DNA of 64,000 bases. Source: Parelaphostrongylus tenuis (taxonomy: Eukaryota > Nematoda > Chromadorea > Rhabditida > Metastrongylidae). Shown here one piece after another: positions 11,278 to 23,000 of this stretch. The position numbers and the translations under genes were made by a program. The notes beneath the pieces are model-generated. The model ran no database searches, was not told the DNA's origin, and worked only from the letters and a program-made list of their open reading frames with translations. Location of the stretch: positions 83,710 through 147,709 of the forward strand of contig JAHQIW010001482.1 in the NCBI GenBank assembly GCA_019055375.1, read 5' to 3'. Numbering within the stretch: the stretch's first letter is position 1; every line of letters starts with the position of its first letter.

Positions 11278-13894
11278 AAGGAATAAGAACCCAAAATTGC
11301 TATGAATTAATCCTCATCGGAATTTGAACAAAGATCTGCTACAAAAAAGTGAGTTTCCGTCTCTAAAAAATGCTTCTAAACTATTTTATCTTTCTAAGAA
11401 TCTCAAAAGTGTTAGACAGAGTTCAAATCCTTGCGTCTGCTGAACTTACTGTGAAAGTAGCTAATAAGCATCAAAATCATGCATGATTTCAAATTGAAGC
11501 GATTGAGAAAAGATTACAAATCAGCTTGTTTCTTTACGACTAATTAGGTAAATTTCGAAAATAAAACTAAGCAACATCTCAGTTTTGATGCACATGAGTT
11601 TTCTAAACGAATGAAAAATCTGTGAAAATGTATCAGATCCAAAGATATCATAAAGTTGATTTGCGTTCAGAAATTTAACTTACGAAAGGCCTAAAGAGTT
11701 TGTAAATCTAAACCAGAACAAGAGATAGTATAGCTGAGTTGAATGAAAAACTTTCTTAGTTTTAAAGAGTGGTGTGGAGTTATGACTATTTATATTTATA
11801 TACGAAGAATTTGTAGGCGATCTATTAAGATTTCTTCTAAAAAGTCGGATATGACAGCCGAACTAAGTACTTGGACTCAAATTGCCGATTCCACACAAAC
11901 TCTAGAAATCGCATCGACCTGACGCAACGCTTATGAAGTCCTTGGAGTAGAAGCATCTCTAAAGCTAGAAATTTACTGAAACCCTATCAACGACGAGATA
12001 CTTCGTAAACATAATGTGTTGTCCTAATAACTTCGAAAAAGGTATGAAGTTTCTCAAAGATAGTCGTTATTTAGCAAAACTTATGAAGTAAATATCAAAT
12101 GGGACAACATATGACATAAGTAAAACATGGATGGCAAATTAGTTAAGTTTTCACTGATCTTTCTTCGCTACCTAAAGGACTAGTGTGTACGAATACAAGA
12201 GTTATTGGATGCTATACATTCACTCTGATACATCATATGTATACTACAAGTATAAGAATGATCGAATAGAAGGATGTAGGAAAGCCTCTTGTCAATGGCT
12301 GTCCAATCTTCAAACACTCTATTTATCAAAGATTATTGCATTGGTTGATAAAGGAGGTGATCTAGTAGCTAATTTATGGCATATTGTTCGCTTTTAACTT
12401 GGTTATCCTCATCTACTGGAATAAATTCGTTGCAAGCGAGAACAGCAATCACAGTCACGGCCACAGCATGTCAGCAATTTGTAGTTAGGAGATATTCTTT
12501 GCATGTTTTTCTTGATGTTTTTCAACTCCTCGCAGCCTTTCCTTACAAATGCAGTTTTTGAAATTCATGGATGGTGCATAAACGATAAGAAGATCGAACT
12601 AAGTTCTTTTAAGAATGAAGTTAAACATATGAGGGTGGGGCAGCAATAACGGTGCCGATGATCATGAGCGTAGCGTTGGTTCTACCCCGCTGAGGGTTCA
12701 CTGGACCTCTCATCTCTTTGAAGTTAATGACTTGGTATGATAGCTATCTCAGACGAACCAACTCCGTGCAATCCACTTAAAAATGTACCATAAGGGTCGA
12801 GACAGAAATTTTTAGTTTGACTCAAGCACATTTCGACGTTGTTCGTGACGTAAGTTAAATCCTCAAACATCAGCCAAACTCATACGAAAACACTGAGAAG
12901 ACCATAACGGATTACGGAAGCGGAAGAGTGAATCGAATGCAAATGCTACGATTCCTACAATCGATGTGATAAAGGTCACTCAAAAAAGATCAGGAAACTC
13001 TAACAAATCCTCCTCAACGATCCAGAAACTTGCATCGCTTGACAATAAGCAGACCGAATGCAGATATGCCGCGCCTCACTCAGCAAGGTCCGCCTTCACC
13101 AGTAGAAAATAAGCTTCCTCCTTTTTATTCAGTGTTCTTCTGCCTGCTACAAAGTAATTCTAAGATTATTTCGAGCGCCTTTTTGAGATTAGTAACGTCT
13201 TAATTTTTTTGGCGATTATTACCTGATAGTGTATAAGCAGCGTCCTGTTTACATTTTCCCTGACAATGAACTTTTTACCAGAATACGGGGCTCACCTGCT
13301 AGCGATTCAGGTCTACTTATCCTTGGTTTCCGCACAAACTTCACATTATCGAACTCCGCTATTCGAGTTCGCACAAATGCTAACGTAATCGCAGCTGTGG
13401 TTCAACTTATGGTTCAAATTTCTGAGGTAGATCCCATGAATGTAGCAGAGTTCCCAACGACTTCTGTCGGCTCTCAAACGAAATTCATGAAAATTACTCC
13501 CTTAGTTAAAGATAAATGACGAACAAAACGAGTGCTTCATTACTACGAACTGCGATCTATTTACAGCTAATGAGGAAAAATTTCTGAACCGAGAAAGTTT
13601 GAACTAGATTTTGTAGATGAAACCATATTTCAGTCCTCAGTGCAATGTGTTTAATTCTTTTTTCAGATATGGGCACCTTTTTGATAATTCATGATTCCTT
13701 AACCTTTCATTGAAAAGTCCACATTTTGAAAAAGCATCAAGTTGTATGCATGTTCCCGTTCAGCCAATCTTGTGAATCCTGACAACGATTATCAATAAAG
13801 TCCAAGTAGGTGGTCTCATATATGTCCTTGAAACGATATATATCATAATAACTTGTCCCAGTTGACAAAGTAGCGCAATTTGAAACAGATTAAT
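11278..13894. other. no recognisable gene
   Basis: The probable upstream region of the receptor gene (minus strand), so promoter elements may lie here, but none could be identified. A GC-richer patch at 12,630-12,790 resembles a decayed SINE. An open plus-strand frame of 96 codons at 13,229-13,519 has no recognisable homology or splice context. Confidence 0.45.
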
Positions 13895-14019
13895 CTAATA
13901 ATGTGGAGTGCTGTGCAAAAACATTTGCGTCAGCTGGGATTCCAAACCAGATCTCATTCTTTCCGGAAGCGTGTGCTGAACCGTTGCACATGTTTTTGCA
14001 CAGCACTTCACATTATTAG
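13895..14019. mobile_element. 125-bp hairpin MITE
   Basis: A 30-base arm at 13895-13924 (CTAATAATGTGGAGTGCTGT then GCAAAAACAT) has an inverted partner at 13990-14019 with a single mismatch. The loop region has further imperfect pairing (GTCAGC against GTTCAGC on the other strand). There is no coding capacity: the 61-codon frame that crosses it is incidental. Confidence 0.8.
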
Positions 14020-14139
14020 GTACATTTCAATACCATGCCACCGCAAGAGGCGGTCAAATAAATGAATTTTGACAAATTAGTTTACTCATCACAAGGACAC
14101 AAAAACCAGAATCGCCGCTACACTGAAAGTACAAAAGGA

Positions 14140-14360
14140 TAAAGCCCTCGGCATTGATCAATCCCAGAAGAGTTTGCCATGCATTCGTGTTCATCTACCA
14201 TCGCATGGGGTGACTGAATGCAAATCTGAACTTTACACTGAGGTGGCCTACCGATATATCAATTCAGTGCTGCTATCCTCTCACACAAAACTGGTACACA
14301 TTCATCGGACCCTGCACGGATGGAAGGCTTGCTGAGCCATGAGCGCATAATCGAACTATC
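14140..14360 (-). repeat. SINE family B, inverted copy 1
   Basis: Minus-strand copy. It starts at the right with a tRNA-like head (about 14,330-14,355, GAGCGCATAATCGAACTATC on the plus strand) and ends at the left in the family's signature tail, seen on the plus strand as GGATAAAGCCCTCGGCATTG ATCAATCCC. The same tail occurs at 54.65, 54.70, 55.41 and 61.29 kb. Confidence 0.65.
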
Positions 14361-14419
14361 GATCAACGTCATTTTCTTCTCATTGCTGTTTTAATATGAG
14401 GCTAAATAGAGCTTTATTA

Positions 14420-14600
14420 TTATCATGCCTAACGTTTCGGCACTATCACCTTCATCAGACCCACGGCGATTCGAGACGAATATCGACAGTAGTTGTACTT
14501 CGTGCTATGTCGGTCGTCTTAGTCGTTTTATCGAGACGAATCAAGTAGAGTGGACCACTACGTGAATGAAGTAACGTCCTCTGCGTTGCCTTTTAGACAC
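14420..14600 (-). repeat. SINE family C, copy 1 (hammerhead-like core)
   Basis: Minus-strand sequence with GTGGGT, then CTGATGA, then a 13-nt spacer (AGGTGATAGTGCC), then GAAAC and GTTAGGCATGATAATAATAA. It shares TTCATCAGACCCACG, AACGTTT and GAGACGAAT words (plus strand) with the copy 400 bases to the right. It encodes nothing. Confidence 0.6.
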
Positions 14601-14809
14601 GACTCCAGTGACCCAGCACCATTCGACAGTTCTTCAGGATACAGAACGGTCCTTGGGCGATTGTCAGCCGACCTTTTTATTTGCTCCTCCGGTCACAATC
14701 GTTCCTGCAACAGCTGGATTGATACAAGCTGACTAACAAATCAAATCTTGAATACCAATTTATATTGAACCTCAGTGGAGGGTACCAACATTTCCTTTTA
14801 TTGATGATT

Positions 14810-15020
14810 TCAAGATGTATCATTGTTATGACTAACGTTTTGCCAGTTTCACCTTCATCAGACCCACGATGATTCCAAACGAGTGTCCACAACAATTGTT
14901 CTGCTTGCGGTCGTCGTAACCTTTGAATCGAGACGAATGAATCGAGTCGAGTGGAACGAAAACGAACATCACCCACTTGTGTCGCACAGCATCTTTAACC
15001 ACTGCGCCACACAAGATCGT
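14810..15020 (-). repeat. SINE family C, copy 2, with tRNA-like head
   Basis: Read on the minus strand it begins with a tRNA A-box-like head (TGTGGCGCAGTGGTTAAAGA, about 15,012-14,993). It continues through CACTCGACTCGATTCATTCG and ends with GTGGGTCTGATGAAGGTGAA, ACTGGCAAAACGTTAGTCAT. The GAAAC of copy 1 is mutated to AAAAC here. Overlapping 60-99 codon frames on the minus strand are not genes. Confidence 0.65.
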
Positions 15021-17650
15021 GGACGCCGCCGCAATATGACCATATTTTGAAATAACACCTTACAATTGTGAAAAGTGTTTTACTTAACAATTGGAATTTC
15101 AGCGACGTTGAGGGTTTCATGCAACATTGCTCAACGCGTACTCAACATGCTGACAGGGTCACGTTTGTTACATCGCCTTCAGCTTATCTCGGTTGCCGTC
15201 ACAATAGACGGTGTAGTCCTAGAAGGACCCAAATTAGAAGGTATTGAATTCCTCTTTGCTGATCCACAAGGGTGTCTTCCGTTTGTGGTGATTACTTGGA
15301 AACGCCGTAGCATAATTATATCGGGTTTATGAAAACCAAACTCCAGCATATTGATGAGAGAAGATGAAACAGCGTTGGGTTGCGAATATTGCAAGAGGTT
15401 GGAAACTACCGTGATAACGGTTACAAGGCACGAGATGAATATCAAAAGTGCTCACACAAGCACGACATTTGAAGTATGAATATGAAGCTAGCTAAGTATA
15501 TAAGTAAGTAAGGATGTCTACGGTAGTGTGATTTGGTAACCCCTATGGATTGATTGAGGTAAGGTCATATAGTAGGTGACTGTAAACGAGTACTTAATTT
15601 TTCTTCGAGTATACAAACGTATTCATGGATTTGCCAGATTCAAGAGCAGGAAGGTTCCCTACGTCAATTTACCCGCATAGCTGGAAATCGGACAAAGATT
15701 GAAAATGAAAAGCTTCAAGAGGTAATGATTTAGAGAAGATTTCATACTTATTTATGAAAAACGAAGCTGCTAAACGCGTGAGTTCAAGTTAGAATGGACG
15801 ATTTATCAACGTGAAAAGTTCTCTGATTCCATCAATATCATCAGTTCACATATTCTACTACATACCTCCATAGCTGATCACAAATACGATCATGGGAATG
15901 CGAAAACTTTTATTGCCATGTTCATATGATGAAGACAGTAAGCTACCTGCCTTTCCTAATCTACATATCTTAACCTGACCGCTTTTTGATACTTAACACA
16001 CATAATTCAAACTGTGAGTGAGATTTAGAGCAATTTCTTTGTAACTATATTCACATCTAGTGATTTCAAAAGTGCTAAAAATGTTCACCATGAGTAGTCC
16101 AATGCCAGAAAAGGTGTCCGTTTCATGGATTTAAATGAAATAGAAAACATTCTTTCAGATATGAGCAGAGAAATTTGGGTTCAGTAAAAATTTAGCGTTG
16201 TCCAGAAATAAGCGAAAACATAGTAAGACGGCAAGCATTTGAGATCAAGTTTATTAAATAGGTGAGGTAAGTAAGGTGAGAGAAGACTAAAATCATAAAG
16301 AGCTACCTATTTCTTTGAAGTCCTCCTTTTGATTATTTTTTTCAAAACCATTCCATTGGCCTTCAAAACATTTCAAGATGCAAAGCCACACCAAGAATTC
16401 CGTTCACTAGCTTTTTTTCCCAGCGCAAACACGACCTTTTCTCAAAGTGTTCCAGGAGTGAAAACAGTGATTAGTTATTCCGTAAATCGCTCCAAGTGAT
16501 CTCTTGGGTAACTTGGCAATCCTTCCTAAATGGACGTTGGACTTAGTTGCGAAAGCCAGCGACAAATCGGTCTCTATGGACAGACTAAGCAGACAACTTT
16601 TGCATAAATCCACACATGCGTGAATAGCGTGCTCACGCGTTTGCTCTTTGTACGAGTCAGCAGCAGGTGTTTAAGGTATCCATTACTCAATTTCATTCAT
16701 TTCCGTCCATCAAAAAATAACAATGGAAATCAGATGTGCACATAGAATAATGAACCAAAAAATTTTCGTTTCACAAATGTGTCATATAGTTACACTATTC
16801 TAATCGCACAATGACAAGAGATTGTAGAAGTAAAGCGGCAAAAACTGAAAACAATGATCATTTATTTCTAATTCGTCTTTGTTGATATCCTTGTAAAGAA
16901 CAGGAAGACAGCGGACAAAGACGTCTTGAAGCAATTATATAGAGATCAAATGCTAATCACAAATGAAATGAGAAGGCTGAGTACCTTGAAAGCTTATATG
17001 GTTCACACTAAAAATTAGGAATGACGAAAAAAAAGCTCTGTTCAAAAACCTTTAACCGATTTCCTTCTCTGATTTAATCGGAATTTTGCACATGCACAAA
17101 CAAAGTTCAACTCAAGAAAAAACTGCGAGATAAATGTTATAGACAATATTAGACCACAATATAGTTAGCAAAATTGTAGCCACACAATATAAAAGTTGCT
17201 GTGCCATCGTTCCACAAAAAGTGCTCAAAACGCTTCAATCATAACGCAGTAATATTGTAAAAAAAAGAGTTCACTTGAAACACAACTACGAAAAAGTGAA
17301 ATGGGCACAAAAAATCGCAAATTTTTATCTGTTTTTCTCACATCAACCAACGAACAGTCCACATCAACGATACTTAGACAGTGAGACGGAACACGCTCTT
17401 AAAAGATGATTAAATGTACAAAAATAGTGTAGAACCTGTAAAAATTAATGCAACGAGAAGCACTGAAAAAAAAGGGGAAAACTTTTACGAGGAAATTGAG
17501 AAAATCGAGATCGAAAAGAAGATCAAAATTCAAATAATCGCTATGCATCAGCTAATTTTTTTGAGATAGTCTAATACTACAATAACTTTACAGCTGCTTT
17601 ATTTATTTCAAAAAGCTTTGAATGAAGCCATAGCTATCGCATTATTTAAG
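15021..17650. other. no recognisable gene
   Basis: AT-rich. An open stretch at 15,179-15,445 can be read on the minus strand with a hydrophobic N-terminus (MIFISCLVTVITVV) and a Ser/Thr-rich end. A possible donor CAA|GTAATC lies inside, but there is no homology or partner exon, so it is not called. Confidence 0.45.
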
Positions 17651-17689
17651 GAGGGCGTAAGCTTCGGCTTAACAGATGATGGCATGTGT

Positions 17690-17870
17690 GCGAATGTGTG
17701 TACATGAATGTATGTCTGATGTATGCACGTATACACACATGTACGTATATATGGAGGCCTTTATGTATGCATGTGCATATATGCATATATATGCGTATAT
17801 ATATATGTATATGCATATGTATATACGATATACTATGTGTATACTTACGGGTGCATCTTATGTACATATG
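17690..17870. repeat. (TATG/TATA)n microsatellite
   Basis: GTGTGTACATGAATGTATG words grade into (ATATATGCAT)n and back to TATGTATACG. The Tyr/Met-rich frames on both strands are translations of the repeat. Confidence 0.85.
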
Positions 17871-17879
17871 AGATGGGTT

Positions 17880-18850
17880 TATTAAGGAGTGGCTAAGTAA
17901 CCGCAGACGCTTATTCTCGCCACTGAGACTAAGCTTGAAAAGCATGACAGGTCAACGATCACTCTCATCTCACTGGAGCACAACAGCAGCGTTCCCCAGA
18001 CTAACTACTTATTATTATTCAACTGTAAATCAATAAATCAAAAAATTTGTTATAAGGGAGTAGGCAGACTAAGTCAGATATAATACTGGAACTATAGGTT
18101 ATTCAGATCTCTTGTCTTTCTATTTCTTTTTTCAAGATAGTTCCGAAAATGTGTAAAATTTCTCAGTGAAAATGGCGGAAATCAAAAATGGCGAGAAAAA
18201 ACTACAGATGTGGGCGAAAGATGTTCGTAATGTATAGTGAATTTAAAAAAAAAATATATATATATACATAATCAAGTTACTGAAAAACACGAGCTCAATT
18301 ATCATATTTCATCTACTTTTTTTGTTTGAATGAATAAGTATATGCCTGTGCTTTCAAGTAACTTGAACTACACCTCTCTAATAGGGTGCTCTAATAGGAT
18401 GTGTTTCAAATGTCCAACAGAGTAATTTGCTCACACTTTGCAGAATCGTCGACAGAAGTTATAACAGATGAAAGGAATAGTTGTAAAATCAGAGAGATGA
18501 AAGAAAGAAGAAGATTGCTTTTATGATAAAAAAGTACGGGATCTAAAAGTGGAACCAAAATTTGAAACCCAACTGGATTGAAGTTGTAAAGGATGAAATT
18601 CTGCTTGAAATTATCACTGATTTGGGATTTAGAGAGTATTGCCTGTATCACTGCAGCCTTCTCACGTCCGGTGACGTTAATAATATAAAAAAATTGATTA
18701 ATTTTATTGACAATGCTCACGTATACACAATAAGAACCTGAATTTAATCCCATCGCGTGAACTATACGAATAGAACGATAGAGAATTGTAACTCTTCAAA
18801 AGATTATCATAGAAGATTTTGATTCGAGAAACGTTGGCTTGTTCGTTTTA
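17880..18850. other. no recognisable gene
   Basis: Contains a short AT run near 18,245-18,268. The 115-codon minus-strand frame at 18,406-18,753 is hydrophobic but has no recognisable homology, no splice context and no repeat-family match. It might be chance in AT-rich DNA. Confidence 0.4.
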
Positions 18851-18852
18851 AG

Positions 18853-19030
18853 GGGCGCATGTAGCGCAGTGGTTAGAGGTGATGATAAATATTCAATAAA
18901 GTGGTTACTGGTTTGATCTCGCACGCCCGACTGATTAAGCCTTCCATCCTCCAGGCTGGAAAAATGGTACAAGATTTTTGTGGGAAGGCAAACACAACAT
19001 ATGTATATCAGTAGGTAAACATAGGTTATT
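18853..19030 (+). repeat. SINE family B, partial copy
   Basis: The tRNA-like head GGGGCGCATGTAGCGCAGTG, GTTAGAGGT has a B-box-like GGTTTGATCTCGCAC near 18,909. The family body follows (CATCCTCCAGGCTGG, ATGGTACAAGATTTTTGTGG) and is truncated before the tail. Confidence 0.7.
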
Positions 19031-19820
19031 GTAAAGGCGGACAAGCAAGCAGTCATCTCTAACATCACTAAATGAAGCCGAATCCATAACACATTTTCGA
19101 GGGATATTCAACTTTGAGCACTTAATTTCTTTTCCGTATCGTCAAAGTTCAAATAGGCTAAGGTAACCACTGAGCAAAATCTTTTAAGTCATTGTGTTAG
19201 TTGATAAAATAGAAAGGCGACGAAATAATTGCTAATCTGATAAAGAGATGTAGAAGAACACTCAGATTTCACACTTTAGAATAATAAGCTTGTAAATTTT
19301 TTAATGAGCAGAGATGTGTTTTAGAAAGCTGCCAGGAGTAAATCTCATATATGTTTGTATTTTTTGAAGAGGATAAATTGGGTTTGACTCAATATTGAAT
19401 TAGTGGCTCATCATGAAGCGATTGATGAAGTTAGTGATGAACTTCAGCAAAGGGCCCACAATTTAGTACCACAAATAGTAATTGCCAAATGCACGATCAG
19501 AATTTATGGGCACCGTTAATGTTTCTATATGGTTTCGAAATAAATCTACCATCATCGCTTCTTGAGTAATCTTCACCAATTGAATAGAAAATAAACTAAG
19601 TGACATAAAATGCCCTGAGGAAAAGGCGAGGCAGTGATTCACACTGATCAGTTTTCTTATGAAATTTTGGTCAACACAACATTTGCATCCATAGCAGTAG
19701 CAGAAGAGTCAAATTCTCATATATCAAGCTCAGAATATCCCTCGTATTACACCACTTTATATACGGCACAAAAAAAGAAATAAACAAATAAACGAATAGA
19801 CACGCATACACAAGTGTCAG

Positions 19821-19823
<3 letters not shown>
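19031..19823. other. no recognisable gene
   Basis: AT-rich sequence without open frames of interest or recognisable repeats. Confidence 0.5.
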
Positions 19824-19878
<55 letters not shown>

Positions 19879-19910
19879 ACACACCACACACCACACACAC
19901 CCACTCGACA

Positions 19911-19951
<41 letters not shown>

Positions 19952-20020
19952 ACACACACACCACACACCACACACCACACACCACACACACCACACGACA
20001 CACACATACACACACACACA

Positions 20021-20052
<32 letters not shown>
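19824..20052. repeat. (CA)n microsatellite with ACC and GACAC interruptions
   Basis: About 230 bases of CA repeat. Pure CA blocks alternate with CACACCACACACCACACACC blocks and single CGACACACATA units, in an order that is itself repeated twice. The long Cys/Val frames on the minus strand and the Thr/His frame on the plus strand are repeat translations. Confidence 0.95.
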
Positions 20053-23000
20053 GACGTGCAAGCAGACATAAGCGAAAGAAAACAAGTAGTGAGCAGCATG
20101 AGCCCAACTCCTGCGAAGCGAAAATTCACATCCATTTACATAAAAGATGTGCAAAATTAAAACCAAGAAAGCTCTTGAAGGCAATGTTTTAGCTGATGAA
20201 TGTTTCAAAAAGTGAGGACGATCCAAGAGCACGGAAAGCGACGACGACGACAACAACAATGACAGGGACGGCAATGACGAGAACGAAAACGACGGCGCCA
20301 ATTAACAATTACATGTAGTGATCTTTTCTAAAAGCGGTAGCGCTAGTATGGAACACTTTGAGGTATTGAATTATATAAGTGCTGAATACGTGCTATCTCA
20401 CTCGGCAAGAATAATCTAAGTGTTTGCATTTCAGGCTTGAAGTTCCTTAACTAGACGACAAGAAAGAACTGCTGGAAACTAATTCGATTTGTTCTACTCT
20501 TCATTCGGCAGGATTTTGCCTGCCGTGTTCGGTAGTTTGATCCGAATGAATCAGGTGACATACTTGTCTTATAGAATTACTATCCTTTTCGCTACTACAA
20601 CGTAACAAAACATAATACTATAAGAAACAAAGCATGAGAACGGATATGTGAGCAAGCGTGTACCCTATTTCGAAATCATGGCCTAATTGCTAGATGAAAC
20701 TCGATGCAGCCAGTGTGTTATGATTCCACACTCAGAGATTATGATGGCTTCGTCGTGCAAGGTCCATTAGAAGAAACACAAATGCTTCTTGGAAAAACAC
20801 ATTCGTTCTAAAGTTTACGAGAAGGGTCAATTTCATCCAGATTTTTGACTGAAGCAACAAAAGTGCATCATTTTTTTGAAGTATTGAAACTTGCTTTTTA
20901 CATTACCGGATCAAAACGGTGAGTAAAATAGGATAATTGGATTGAGATCTGTGAAATTCCGGTTACTTTGCATCTTTGGTAACAACTCCACCATTCTTAA
21001 TACTACCAACGGGTTCATCACATAAGGTGCTATTTGAATAGAACGGCAATTATTAGTGTTATGGATAGCTATGGGAATGAAAAAAGTAGTGAAAACAAAG
21101 GTAACGGCAGTTTCTATGGTTTCTTGTCGAGTACTTTAACGAATTACTCAGCAGTAAGTTGCATTAACAACAATTTCGCTTTGAATGTCGATGGTTTTGC
21201 AAGCAGCCGTATAGCGTAAATTGCGGAGGAAGCGATTGTTTGCATACGAATTGATGCGATTAACACTAAACGAACATGATTTTCACCTAATAGGAATTGT
21301 TTAGGTTGCATTACATAGGTGCAGATTAGAGTCGATTAAAGAATACAACGATTTCTCACTGATTCTGAATTTTTTTAAGACAGAGGCTATTTGCAAAGCC
21401 ATGCTATCGGTAAGGGATAAATTCAAAGAACTACACATTGAACGAGCAAAATTTATTAGGAAAGCAAATGTTTCCGTGAACTTTTGTCGATAATTATGGT
21501 CAGATTAGGGTTCTAGCAACGATAAACAGGTATACATTTAGAAAATAGATGAATACGCTGTAGCAGATCAGAATAAGTTCAATCTGATTTCGGTCTTGGA
21601 TTTCTAATATAATTCAAAATCTTAGAGATTATAGGGATGAGCAAGGACTCAGTGGCCAAGATGAAGTGAAAATGGAGAGAAAAAAGTTTTGAGTAAAAAA
21701 AAACGACAAAGGTGGTTGGTGGTTGTTCTTAAGACGGGTTACTACTTCATAGAGCTCACGTTCGACGTATAACAAGTAAGAATCAGCGTACGCAGACAAC
21801 CGGAAAAAGCAACATTCACAAAAATTCGAAATCAGTGTGTACTAAACGAAACATATTGTCAATTTTAACAGCCTCTTATGTCCACGTGAACGAGATGAAA
21901 CACTTTCAGATACTACTGAATACTATGAAGCAAAAAATTACTGGTTGTAGAACTTTAAACGTTGATTATTATGTAAGAATCGGAAGAACGACAAGTGAGC
22001 GAACATCTCTCACCGCAATGATTCTGAAAGAGCAAATTCGAAAACCATCATGCCAATATTTTATTGGAGAGAATCTTTTATTAGGAAAAGAGAAGGAAAG
22101 TTTCTCAAATGGTTTACGTCACAATGCTGGATATCATTTTAATAATTCCATAGCTAAACTCTTCGAAGAAGTGGTTTGAACGAAAAATTTCGATGCTCGC
22201 ATTACTGAAAAATTGAGGACATGCATCAAATAAATGTTTAAACGCATAGTTTTGGTAATAATTTTTGTAGAAAATGATTTTTGGCATGAATATATGTAAC
22301 AGAATAAAAAGTATGCATCTTTTCTCGTTGACTTGGCATTTTTTTCATAAAAAATCTATCAATATTAGTGAGATTTTCGACGGAGTGAAAGCATTAGGGA
22401 TTCGCAATGAGCACCACTGATAATAAGTTAGTGAGAGGGAGAATAATAGAGAGAGTGAGTTTAGCACTTCGTCGACGAACATCATATTATGTGAGAAGGG
22501 ATCTGCTGATTCCAAGCACCTCAATAATTATTCCATTCACCTTGAAAAATGTAAAGCGTATTAAACGATTTGAATTCATCACTCTTTATAAAACAATACC
22601 GGAAAATTTTGAAGTTCCAAGGCAAATTCATTAGTGTGAAAAGCGAAAGGTGAAAAGCTGTAACTACAGGAATTCAACTTTAGTGCTTTACGCTTTCAGA
22701 CGAGTCTGGTAATTTTTTTCCAACCCCCAAAACATCGATTGGCTGACGAGTTCGGGACCCAAAACTGGCCCGGGATGATCTAGTATGTATTGTAGGATGA
22801 CTTTAACTGCTTAGCTGAACTCTCATCATACACGCAATAAGATAATAATTAAACGAGGAACAAGAAGCAGTCTTTACTGTGGCATTCACTAAAGAGCTTT
22901 ATTGGATTTTGTATCAAGAAGCTGCAGTACTTTTTTTAACTGCCCACGTTGGTCATTGCATCTCACTAAGAAAGCAATTTCACCTTGTAAATAAAGTAGT

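Noticed and set aside
14677..15014. 99- and 60-codon minus-strand frames
   Set aside because: They lie within SINE-C repeats.
17646..17945. Tyr/His/Ile-rich frames on both strands
   Set aside because: They are translations of a (TATG)n microsatellite.
19671..20301. Long Cys/Val-rich open frames up to 184 codons on the minus strand
   Set aside because: They are translations of the CA microsatellite; composition is entirely repeat-driven.
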